From: Zonotrichia leucophrys gambelii
Lineage: Eukaryota; Chordata; Aves; Passeriformes; Passerellidae
Direction of reading: 5' to 3'
Length of the DNA stretch: 64,000 nt
Assembly (NCBI RefSeq): GCF_028769735.1
Contig: NC_088171.1
Span: forward strand, 79,625,216 to 79,689,215
Below are positions 48,576 through 60,430 of the stretch, piece after piece (the stretch's first letter is position 1; each line of letters starts with the position of its first letter). Under the pieces are notes generated by a model. That model saw nothing but the letters and a program-made list of their open reading frames with translations. It was not told the origin of the DNA and searched no databases. Made by a program: the position numbers and the translations under genes.

Positions 48576-51500
48576 ATTCTGTCTCCATTCTATTTCTGTC
48601 AGTCTGATTTGTTCAAGGATAGTATCAAAGAGCAGACTCCCTGGATACCAACACAGCTTACAGTTCTGGGATTTTCCTCTTTCTTTCAAACAGCTTCATG
48701 CTTTAGATTTACAGAAATTTATAACCTAAGGGAACAATGCTTCTAGGTTAATTCAGTCAGCCTTGACAATCCTCCTCCAGAAAAATTGTACATTACCCTA
48801 TATAGGAACAGCTGTGATATGGCAGAAACATCAAATGTCACAAGTATTTCAGATGCTTCATGAAACACTTGTATTTTTCTCTCCACCCTCCCACATTTTT
48901 TGGGACAACTTGTTCCCTTTGAATTTTTTTTTTTTTTATAAGCACTGAAACTTAGCACATGCAGGTAAAGCATGATGGTGTAAAAGCAAATTATTTAACA
49001 TACCTGAAATCACACACATGCAAGGAGAAATGAAATTCTTTCAAATGACACTGACAGAATCTTGTGCTTTTTTTTTGGATCTTTTTTTCCAAAACTGGAA
49101 GCAAAAGATGTGGGAAGGTTGTATTTGGCTTCCACAGAAGCTGGGAAGTTAACTTTCATACTTCAAAAGTACTTGAACAGACTGTATTGATATGTGAGTT
49201 AATTGATAATACAAACAGAAAAGAATATTATCAAATCAGAATTCATTGACCTTCTGGGACAAATGGAGAACAAAAATGATGCCAGGTACTGGAGCTAACT
49301 CTGCTCCTGATTCTGGGACTCACTAAATTAACAGAGTTGAAAAGACTTCAGAGTGCAGTGCCCAAAAATACTTTCTTATGGCAATTTTAAGACAAGGTGG
49401 AAAAAGAATTAACACAGGTGCCTATTTATGCCTGTAAATGTAGAAAGCAGAGACAGATAAAGCCTCAGAATCCAGTCTCTTAGGCTCAGGATGTAAAGTG
49501 TACTTTCTAACAAATTCTTTCTCCAAGTTATTACGTGAAAAACTGGGGTGATTTAGGTATAGGAATTTGCAGTTCTTTGAAATGTGGCAAAAGCAATCTT
49601 GTTATTCAAAAGAGAAGACACCCACCGAAATGCCAGCAGCATGCAGAAGTAGAATTATATTAATCCTTAAAGTTCTGATTAACATCTCTGCAGCTCTCTG
49701 CTTGTACAAATGGTAACTAGTGCAGTGGAGAATAAAATGTCTTAAGTCCTTGAACTAAAATATAGCAATTTCTCTGTGTAACCAGTGCTTTTAAAAGAAG
49801 ACAAATTTTGCTTTACATTGCTGCTATAAGCTCTCAAACCATGGCAAGGTAGTAACAATACTTTTTCAAAACACTGAAGTTTTTCACGTGCTCTCATCTG
49901 ATTATACGCTAAAATAATGTATTAGATGAAGCAGATCAATTCTAGCATCAATGTGAAATAGACTCACCCTGACATCTACTCTTACTTTTTTTTGGACTGG
50001 GTATCTACACTGGTATTGTACAATGTAATGTGTGAATCATTAGAACAGTATGTATTATGACAAAAAAAGAGATGTATATTTGTGTGATATTTCTCATCAC
50101 AATAATTCAGCCATTCTTTAGAACTTCTCAGAATCTTGGTTGAGGAAATATATCAGAGATTTCTACAGCTCATGAAGTTCTTATTTGTCAATTATAGCTT
50201 GACCAATTAACATAGATATTAATATGACTTTCCTTTTGTCTTTACTCTGTTCTGCATATGAAGTGAAAAACAAAGCCCTTATGATTTTATAAAGTGATTA
50301 TTTTGTTTTGGTTATGGATAGTTTCCATGAACCTTATTCTGCATGCAAGATAAATTTGCCTAGGTCAAAAACCTTGTTGTGTATGAACATTATCTGCTCA
50401 ATGAAGAGGTTGAGCAGTCAGCCAGATGTGTATTTTGTTTGGTTCCAGATTCAGTGCTATAATGGAGAACTAAATAGATTTCCCATAGGCCGAAATAACA
50501 AAGGTGTATTAGTGAGATGCAGAACTACTGACCTAAGTGAGCCTGCAATCAGACATCACAGAGTATAGTAACTGGGGAATTATGAAAGACAATGTTGATT
50601 AGAGTGAAATGATGTTAGACATGAAGATTAAAGCTGGTGAAAAACATTTTAGAATCTCAGAGATTGTGTGATAAGCTGAAATGCAGTTTCTAAGACATGC
50701 ATGTTTATGCCTCTGAGTTCCTGATATTCTGTGACAAGGCCTCCCAGACCTGCATTTCCACCACTACTCATTTAAGTTTCATAGCTCAGCCCCACCTATT
50801 GAGAGAGCCAGCCCTACAATTCCATCCAATCCACTGTTGCAAAAGCTCAGGTTGTCAACCCTATCATATCCCCTCAGTTTTTCCTTCTCCTCCCTTGATA
50901 CATCAGAGAGTGCATAGCTGGATGCTTCAGGCTCTTGATGTCATACATATTTTCCACCTTTCATATTTCTATTTATGCAGCCTGTCAGCTTTTTTTCACC
51001 ATTTCAGTAATGTGCAGTCACTGTTGATAGCTTTGGGACCCTCTAGCACACACCCAAATTTTGCACTTTTTGGGGCTGATATCTGCCTCTGGATGTTGAA
51101 ACCAACCTTGAACTAATCTGCTTTGCATTCTATAAGGCTGTTTTACTCAGGTTGTTGGTAGCTTGAATGTCTGGTGCAATCTATTTTGGGAATGTGTGAA
51201 AAACTTGATGTAATTTAAATCTTAGAAATAAGTCTCCTATTCATTGAGAGTTCTGTCGGAACTTGAATGTTCATGTGTACACTTGAAAACTATTAAAATC
51301 TTGTGGGAGATCGTCCTTTAGCATGACTCCCTGCTGATTGGGGCTTTGAGCTGGTTCCCCTATCCTCATTCCTTCATGTATTTTTTCACTTGTTGCAATG
51401 GTTGTCTCTGTTGCAGAGGAGCTGTGTTTTTAGATATGATGTCCTCTTGATATTTCAAGCTGAGTCTAAGAAACAGCAGCACAGCTAATTGTAATTTCTC

Positions 51501-53743
51501 TTTTTCCCCTATGACTTCTCCTGATCATAAAAAAAAGAATGTTTCTTGGAGGTGGGCCAGTCGTGAAGCTGACAGTCCCAGAAGCCTCCTAGCAATGCTC
51601 CTTCAATGAATTTCCAGGCGCAGTGACCGCAATGCAGTAGAGCAGATTCTTTAGACAAGGTCAGGCTGGTATTCAGCAGAATGCAAATAGAAGTTGTAAC
51701 TCAGCACAGACATATCTCACTCTGTCACATGTGCTGCCTGCTGACAAATTAATAACTCTTTCAGGACTTAAATGCAGATGCTTTTCAAGGCTGTTCACTA
51801 CATTGGTGGCAACTATAATGTTCTTGGATATACCTACTGTGTACATTTCTTTTTGATTATGAGGTGAATCACTGAGCAGGGAACAATTACTGCCTAACTG
51901 CTTATATCCCACTGAGTGTTACAGTGGGTTGGTGTTAGTTCACAGTGCTGTCTGCAAGCTGTCCATATATCAGTGGTTTAAAAGGGAACTCACGAGATGC
52001 AGCACAATGTGGGCAAAAGCTGTTTTCTTTCTACCTGTCTTACAAGATAAGGTCACCCTCAGTGCTTGGGCCAGAGAAGTGATACTACAGGGTTCCATTC
52101 TGCCATCAGCAGGAGGTGGCATGTGAACCCCTGGAATGCATTGGGTGCTGACTTAGAAACACTCTTAAAATATTTACAATACTTACTGTGAAAAACAACT
52201 TCTTCAAGGAAATCTGGATGAGGGCTTACAGTTGGAAAAGAGGAAGATTTCCCAGTAGTGCTTGTCCCTCACTTTATCTGTGGCAATGATCTGCCTTCAG
52301 GGGCAGACCCAGGAAAGAAAGTGCAAAAATGTATGTGTAGAGGGGCTTGCTCAAGGTCTGTTGAGTGCCGGCATGTGCTCTGCAGCATCCACACATTAAT
52401 CTCCAGCTATGTGCTGCAGCAGAAAGGGTTTTACTGTAAAATCTTGTAGGAGGGGTCCAGAGACTTGTCTAGGACAAAGATTAAGAAGATGACCCCTTTC
52501 CCTAGATAGCTGCAGACACAGGTCTTTCTCTGGTGGTGATGGTTGGATAGCTACTCAAGAAGAATAGGGAAGCTAAGGAATGAGAAAAGGCCTGAACAAG
52601 TCTGAAGAAATCTCGCTATGGTGTTTGGGCCAGTGCTGGATTTCATTTTCCTTAATGTGAAGAGTCTTTCAAGGTTTTCAGAGCAAGATGTGAGTAGTCC
52701 TTTCATGGTGTTGTCTACTACATAATTTACCTAGGTGCAGAACAGGGTCCTCCAGCTGAGCTCAGTCTGATGTACAAGAGCTTGTTGCAGTGCTCAGGGA
52801 CAGGGCTTGGTGCTCCAGAGAAGGAAGAATGAGGAAAGAAAATGTTGAGAAGACAAAGGATGTATGAAAATAAGAGAAAGCAGCAAAAGAAAGAAGTTTC
52901 TGAAATGGAGAAATGTCTGAAAAGGTAAAAATTCCAACTAGACAGTACCATGACTGCCTGAAAAATTAAATGAAACAGCAAAAAGAGGCACATGAGGCTT
53001 GGCCTTGGAAGCATGCCACTGAATCTCATGATTCTTGAGAGTTCTGTTAGTTTTCTTTTGCACTAGATAAGGATGGGAAGTTTTCTGCCTGGTACTATGG
53101 AGTAAGTGAATTCAGGCAGGATTGGAAAGCAATGGATTATTCCAGTTCACTCTCTCACCCTATCTGGGGAAATCTTGGAGTGAAATTTCCTTTTTCCCAT
53201 ATGACAGATTTATCTACAATGGATTTTTTAAAATTTAAATTTCACCTGTGTTCCAAGGAGTGATGTAGCATGTGTCAAGTGAGGATATTCTGAAATCAGC
53301 CAGGTTCAATAAAAAACTGTAAGGGTAAATACATACCTGTTAAACATGTTCTCCAAGAGATGAGACACAAATGTACACCTGTGTCATAAATTTCACCTGT
53401 TGTAAATGTGCACAAAATTAAATTGCTTCCAAATGATCTGGACTGATATTTATACTGTTGCAGTAGTAATGTGTTAATGTACTGTAATGTAATGTAAAAA
53501 AACTTTTGTATTATATTCCCAGAGAAAGTAGAAGCATATTTCAACAAACAATAATGTATAGTAAATTGATAAACAGGTATAGGATAGACATGACCTGCAC
53601 TGTTCATCCTCAAGTCAAAAATCATGCAGCTATATATTGAGAATATTGATTCATTTGTTTTTATGACTACAGAATAAGTTTTGAATGAGCAAGAAGTCTA
53701 CATGTACATGAGATCTTTATATAAGCATTTCTCAGAAGAAAGC
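48576..53743. other. About 5.2 kb of intergenic DNA, no gene seen
   Basis: AT-rich overall, with somewhat GC-richer sequence at about 50740-51110 and 51540-52560. The longest open frame outside recognised repeats, 139 codons at 50697-51116 (+), has no recognisable domain, signal peptide or splice context, and I treat it as chance. No transposon was recognised. Confidence 0.5.
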
Positions 53744-53972
53744 GTAGAATCATAGATTATTTTACTTTGGAAAGTACCCACAAAGCTCCTCTAGTCCAAC
53801 CCGGCTGAAAGGAGCATGGACATCTTCAACTGGATCAGGTTGTTCAGAGCCTCATCCAACATGACCTTAAATCTTTTCAGGGATAGGACATACATCAGTT
53901 CTCTAGGCTACATTTTCCAGTACCTCACCACCATCAAAATAAATGACGACTTCTTTATATCTAGTCTGGAAT
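53744..53972 (-). mobile_element. CR1 LINE 3' fragment, minus orientation, old
   Basis: The plus strand begins GTAGAATCATAGATTATTTT, a mutated complement of the CR1 3' terminal repeat. It continues with CTCTAGTCCAACCCGGCTGA, CAGGTTGTTCAGAGCCTCAT and CCAACATGACCTTAAATCTT, followed by a CCTCACCACCATCAAAATAA segment. It fades at about 53972. It is short, 5'-truncated and diverged. Confidence 0.88.
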
Positions 53973-56015
53973 GACATCACTGTTCTTACTAGAATTTGAC
54001 ATTTTCAAGAAATGAAAAGGGATTGTAAAAATTATTAACTGTGTAAATATAATACATGATGTAAGTTCAATAGGCCAGAATGCACTTCATTTTTTTCAGC
54101 TATGAAAGTAAAAACAAAACCAAACCTCAAATTTCTAAAACGTGCTTCTAGTTTTTGAGAAGAATATTTGCCTGCAAGTAACATTTGGAGTATATTTCAT
54201 GTTTAAGGTGACGAATATTGAAAAATGGGGAGGTAAATTCTTAGTAAAAGAATACAAAAGTCAGAATGCCACTCAGTTCCCATGTCAAAAGCTTGAGTAA
54301 TCTAATTGAAATTAGTTTAATGGCACTGGTGTATTTTTCTTGAATTAAAACATAAGAGTAAGCAAGGAAAAATAATTTTCTGTGTCTCCAGAGTATTTTG
54401 TTCTGTTTAAAAATGAAAATAATAAAATAAAAGCCTACATAAATACCATTTGCATAAAAAAGACACAGTAGTGTTTTTTCTTAAACTGTGTGCAATTAAG
54501 TGCATTTTTCAGGGAGTTAGTCTTATCTTGTTTTTACTGCTTTGGACTATCATAGTTTTTAGGCCTATCAGTAAAAATGTTTTGACAATGAACGTAACTG
54601 TTGTCTTCTAAATTTTGAAGATCTGTCAAATCATTATTTTTTTATTTTAAGAAACTAGGTCTTTATCAGTTCACAGAGAATAGTAAAGGCATTAATGTTT
54701 TTGGGTAGATTTCTACCACTCCTACAAGTTATATAGAGTGAAAAGAAATAACATTATTTATTCTACTGAAATAACCCAGTGTGAAATAATGTCTTTTTTT
54801 AAAAAAGTTTTTCCTCTGTCGTGGAGAATGGTAGGAGGAAGGTATAACTAACTAAATAAATAAATACACAAAAAAACAAAGCCTTGATTGCTACTCACTC
54901 TTGTAGACATTGTAAAAAGCTGCTATATTAAGAAACAGGGAGCTTGACTGTGTTGATTAACTCTGTGAGTGCAACTAAACAGTGTATGATATTTACACTA
55001 CAAAATCACATTAGCGGTTCACTTTCCATAAATTTAACTTTGCTTTCCAGCTAACTAATTATACACATTATTTTGGCATCTTCATAAGAAAGGAAATGGA
55101 ATATAAGATGCCTCAAAAACTTTACTATTGAGTAATTTTGTGTCAAAACTAAATGCGCAATCATTCTTCTGAAAGTAAATTAGATATGCTGTAACAAGTG
55201 CAGAACAAAAATTCACATAGGTCAACAATTATGGTCCTATTGCCAGAGATTTTGTGAATTTTCTGGCCTAGAAAAGATATTGAAATTATAGACTCAGTGG
55301 GAGCGAATGGGAGTGGATCCTGCTCTTTGCTTGAATAGCAAAACAGATGCTGTGCAAACTTTAAATTAAAATGCCACATGTTTTGGGGGTGGGATGTTTA
55401 AATGTGAGTGAAGGGAGGGAAAGTAGCAGTGTATAGTCTAGCGTAATAAAGAATGGGACAGATTTTCATTTCTTAAATATTTTTGCACTTCACAATCCTT
55501 AGCTAATATGATGGCAATCAGAAAGGTGTATTTTTTCTGGAATTTGATCACAGTTGCCATAAAGTAAATAATATATGGTAACATTTAAGGCTGCTCTCTG
55601 TAGGCTAAATGAAGCCCTTTCCTCACAACACAACAGGTCAGACAGCATTCCTAGCAGAATATATTCCATGCTGCTTTTCTCCACCTTGCCATCTCTTCCA
55701 ATGAGGTACAGGGTTTTCAGCATGGGTAATAGCCTAAATTGTCCTTACTGTATACTTGAAATTTGTATACCAATTCACATTTAACTTACATGTTTCCTTT
55801 TTTTTTAATAACTGAAAACAGATATTTGAAGGGGACTCTCTGCTATGAATAATGTACACTAGAAAAAGATTTGCTTTCTCATTGTATACATCTGACATTT
55901 CTTGACTATTTAATTTCTGTCGTTTTAAAATTTATCCTACATTTCCAAAAGAATAAAAGCCTTCAACAGATTTGATTTGATTCTTGCTTCCTCCTCTTGT
56001 GTCCTACACATCATG

Positions 56016-56076
56016 TTTTAAATTGAACTTCTATTAGACATTTATAGAACGTCTAATAGAAATCAAGGCTTTAAAT
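56016..56076. repeat. Imperfect hairpin with a perfect 11-bp core
   Basis: TTCTATTAGAC at 56029-56039 pairs exactly with GTCTAATAGAA at 56051-56061 across an 11-nt spacer. Pairing continues outwards with a 3-nt bulge through TTGA and TTTAAA blocks, giving arms of about 24 bases. Confidence 0.8.
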
Positions 56077-58406
56077 GCATTAAATGTCCTTGGACTTCAT
56101 GTTCCACTACACCATTCAATTTTGGGGAGAAAAGAAGACAAGCAACTTTGTACCTTGGTTGGCACTATGACAATAAAATCTTAACTTAGTTGGGAGAGTA
56201 TTGGTCAGGATATACATGATATGTCAGAGCCATATTGGAAATATATTTGAAACAAGAAATTATTTTATTATGTGGTACATGCTTTTTGCCTCTTTGCATT
56301 TATCAATTGATTTTGATGGCCTGCTAAGTGACTGTGTTAAAATTTCTTACTTTTTTCAAACATTTATATTTACTTTGGTTTTAACATATTATTATGTGAA
56401 TTGGTGTATTTGCAGACATGTTTTTCTTAAGGTATAATTTAACCAAAAACTTAGTAAAAAAAAAAAAAGAAGTAGAAAGACTTGCAAAAATTCACCACAT
56501 AAGAATCGTAGCACTATTTTTGGCTGAGTTCACATACGTTTTTCACTGTTTAGTACTTGTACCTGACTGTAGCTGTTTGCTTTATTTGCTTCTACCAATT
56601 ATTTCAAACATTCAGCACTTTCTCTTTGCTTGGAGCTGGTGAAGACTTGATAAAGCTCTTCCTGACCAGGAAAATTCTCCTTTCAGGGGACATATGTAAA
56701 TTTTCCTTGGATTGGATGACATGTTCCCTGCTCAGTAAAATGATGATAGAAATAAGACTGTAAATGAAATACTATTGCTTACTCCTGGTTAATACTCTAT
56801 TAGTATTCCAATACTTAAAAAAAAAAAATCACCAGTTTATCATTGCCTGGTTCTGAATTTGAATATTAATGTTATGTTCTTATTGAACCTGTATCTTTTC
56901 AGAAAATCTAAAGCACTTTTTTCTCCTAGCAGAAAAGCATCTTTTTGAAAATTGAGAGTAGGTAATGCAAATTCTTTTTTCTTTATTCAGGCCATGAGAT
57001 CTCATTCTCAAAACCTATACTACCTGCGAGAATTTGATGTTCAAAACGAATTAAAATTTATGAATCTGTGGTGTGATTGACTATGCAGTCTTTCCTTGAC
57101 TTTCTTTTGAGAAAAGGTTTTTCACATTTTCTATAGATTGCAAATTTTCACTGTTGAATCTGACACTGTTGGATTTGTCTCCGGTTTTTTTGATCTTGTA
57201 GATCTGCTAGCACTTAAAATCTTGTACTGCTATGCTGTCTTCACAAGACAGAACCTTCACTTTCCCAAGAAGTACCTTTCAATGAGTCGTGATGATCTCT
57301 ATTCTGGAGCTAGCACTTACAAAATTTTTTTTTGTCATGGGCCTAGGTGATTGACTCAAATGCATGTTTAGTTTTACAGTTGTGTCTTTCCATTCACGAA
57401 CTCATCTCTTTGATCTTGAAATCAATTAAGGACAGTAGCACTTAAAGACTATTAGATTTCTAGAAATGATTTTTTTTTTTAAATTTTGTTTTTCCATGTA
57501 ACTTGTACATATGCACTGTCTCTGGAATGTTTAGCATTCTTTAACTGGAGAACCAGCTTGGAATGACTTTCAAGGAAAGTATCACCACTCACTACTAGAT
57601 TATTTCTGTCTGTTTTTGCTTACTTGAGAGTTTATTTTTAATGCTATATGGTAAATATCTACCTCAATAACTGGTACCAATCAATATAGAACTGTTATCC
57701 TGATTTCTGCCTTGAAGAGAACCATAGTTTTCCTCTGTGTCTTCTTCATCTACCTTGGAAAGAGTCCCAAGATCTTGACATCTACTCCTGAGATTTTATT
57801 CTGGAGTATTAATGACTGGGAGAAAAACCAGGTCTGTTTAGCAGGTGGGTTATGTTATTAGAGAGGAAGTGAAGCAGCCTGCTGTCTAATCTGATCTATA
57901 TTCCTCTTGAAGAGACTTTTCTCAAAAGTTTGCTTTTCTGGGATCCCTTCCCCTCATTCCAGACAACAAAAGCTGATTTATAGTACCTAAAATTTTTATT
58001 TTCATTTAGAGCTAGAGTTGACGTGCTTTATGGACTCATAAAATAATCAAGGCCAGGACAATTACTGGAAGTAATGGCAGTTATAAATTGACTTATTTGG
58101 GACTACTGCAATAGTGGATTATATTTATGTCACTCTTTTACAGTTAGGACACCATGATAGACTTAACTATTTCTAAGCATATGTAGTGAGACAGAAGGTG
58201 AGTATGTACAAGGCTTTATGATACCCATCAAAAGTTATGAGATTTTGCACATTATATTTGCGACTTCAGTAATTCTACTTACATTAAACTTGATTGCTGC
58301 ATTTCTTGCTGCACAATATAAAGTCCAGGAAGGCACTGTAGGGGTACTTTTTGTTTTGTTTAGTTTTTGGTGTGGACAACAGTAAAAATGTACCTAGGCA
58401 TTTTCT

Positions 58407-58434
58407 TTTAAAAGGTTGAATCCAACCTTTTAAA
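58407..58434. repeat. Perfect 12-bp inverted repeat with 4-nt loop
   Basis: TTTAAAAGGTTG (58407-58418) and CAACCTTTTAAA (58423-58434) are exact reverse complements around AATC. No T-run or gene context suggests a terminator role. Confidence 0.9.
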
Positions 58435-59919
58435 TGAAAGTGGTGAAAAAAAAAAATTCCTCATCAGAATTTTCCAAAATGCCAAGTCTAAAAAATTGCA
58501 ATTGATTTCAATTCCAAATTTGCATACTAAAGTGCCAGAAAAAGGATTACTTCTTTTGAGCCTCATTCAATTCTAGACAATATTTTTTGTAATTACATAT
58601 TTCAATTTATGATTTTCCTCTGCAAAAAGTTGTTACATTATTATTTTGCATGGTTTTGAAACAATCTGAGGGTGATAAAATGTACCCTTGGCACTAGGGT
58701 ACTTAAATATATATTTTCCCAAAATATGATGGTACAGTCCAATTGGTTTTCTAGAAAACCTGGGAAAATTTGTTGCTTAATCTTCTTTGTGCATATGTGG
58801 ATATGAACATATTAGTACATATAAGACAATAAATAAATGTAACTCTTTGTGTCTTACATAAAGTAGTAATAATAAACCATATTGCTTGTGTCAGACTCAA
58901 ATAATAGTGAATTTGAACACCAAAATAAAATATACTGAATATGACTTACTAGTCATCCATTTGAAGGTTTGAGTTTCCATAACAGCTTTTCTGTGGACTT
59001 TTTTTATGCTAATAAAATAAGTATGATGCCCTCAAGTGAGAGGCCATCCAAGTGAGAGGTGATAAAAGACTCAGCTGCACTGCAACATGAATATAATTAA
59101 ACATTGTTAGTATTTCAAAATATTTCTGTATGCATGTTTCTAATCTTCTTTAGGAAGATATAGTATCTTCGTGAATGGTTTTTACTACTACATTGAAGCA
59201 ATTCCTCTTCAATTATGTGTAAATATTTGACTACACATTTATATTGAATTTAAAATTAGACAGCAAATAAGAGTTGATGCTTACCCTTTAAAGTATTACA
59301 GATGCTTTTCTTAACACCACAAATATGTGAAACATATTTATTTTATATATTAGGGGAAAACTGTATAGCATTTAGATAAATTTTGAAAAATATTTTTGGT
59401 TATTTGAATTTTACTATCTGCTGAGGGAGGAAAGCAAAAATTAAAATAACACAAATTTATTGTAGGTGTTTGAAGTGGACTACACTCTATGCAGATTTTA
59501 AATAGAAGTATCTGGGAAGGTGTGTGTGTTCAATTAACAAAGGCATATGAATAAAAATGAGTAAGCTTTATTCCAAGATCAAAATGTCTTGGAAGTCTAA
59601 TCTACCATGAGGAAATGTAATGCACCACTTAAAAATTAAGCACTCACAATGCAGTGCTATGAATTAGAAAATCTTATTACATAAGTCTATGACACATATT
59701 CTGAGATGACAGGCAATCACTTATTTCACAATAAATCAGATTGATTTTGAGAATATTCTATTGTAAACTTAGTCTATTCCATGTTGTAGTGAGTCCCTAG
59801 GGATGCCATGTCTTGAGTGGCAAGTTACTCCTTGGAAAGCTGTTTTCCAAGGTCTTTGAGAAAGAAGTAGCAGCTGTCAAGCAGCTCATTTGCCATTGTA
59901 CCACGTGCAGGTGCCAAGG

Positions 59920-60430
59920 CTGCAGTTGCACTGGAAGCATCCAGGAGTGGGGCATCATTTCCCTCTGTTGAACTTCAAGGGGTTCTTTTCTCTAACCTGT
60001 TGACGTCCCCTAAATGGTTACAAGACCATTGGATATGCTGCCAACTTCTGCCAGTCCTGTGTCATCGGCAAAGGTGCTGCTGGTGCGCTTTCTTCCCTTC
60101 TCTTCTCGTGGGTCACCAATGAGGAGGTGAAACCGTGCTGGCCCCGTTAAGGACTCCTGAGGCACAGAGCTAGTGACTGGTCTCCAGCTGGAATTTGTGC
60201 CAATGGTCATCACCTTCTGGGCCTGGCAGTCCAGCCAGTCTCCAACCATCTCACCATTCGCTAATGCAATTAATATTCATAGTTTTTTCAGTGAGCACTT
60301 TATAAGAGACAGTTCTGCATGCCTTGCTGAAGCCAGGATAAATAACAGAAACTTCTCCTCCCTCAGTAAGCAGGCCAGGCCAGCACCTCTTACATTGAAT
60401 AAGGCTGTGAAATACCCCCTTCAGTTTATT
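59920..60430 (-). mobile_element. Internal CR1 LINE fragment encoding decayed reverse transcriptase palm domain, minus orientation
   Basis: On the minus strand the frame 60010-60249 reads WLDCQAQKV, then SSWRPVTSSVPQESLTGP, then FADDTGLAEV. These match the CR1 reverse transcriptase blocks usually seen as WLDG, SSWRPVTSGVPQGS and the FADD catalytic box, with the two Asp retained. Past the frame's stop, a shifted frame continues with DVNRLEK and LKFNRGK, the next CR1 block. The upstream side (60250-60430) holds a degraded stretch matching the part before the palm domain. Unlike the other copies it lacks the CR1 3' end, so it is truncated at both ends. It has stops and frameshifts and is not functional. 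Confidence 0.85.

Larger units (their letters stand above)
53973..59919. other. About 5.9 kb of intergenic desert, no gene seen
   Basis: Strongly AT-rich. It contains an imperfect hairpin at about 56016-56076, a perfect 12-bp hairpin at 58407-58434 and a poly(A) run near 56457-56468. Short frames have no domain. No transposon was recognised. Confidence 0.55.

Noticed and set aside
48186..48729. Plus-strand frames of 120 and 141 codons
   Set aside because: They read mostly antisense through a CR1 fragment. The CR1 coding sense is the minus strand, where the NWTQRNLMKFN block is seen.
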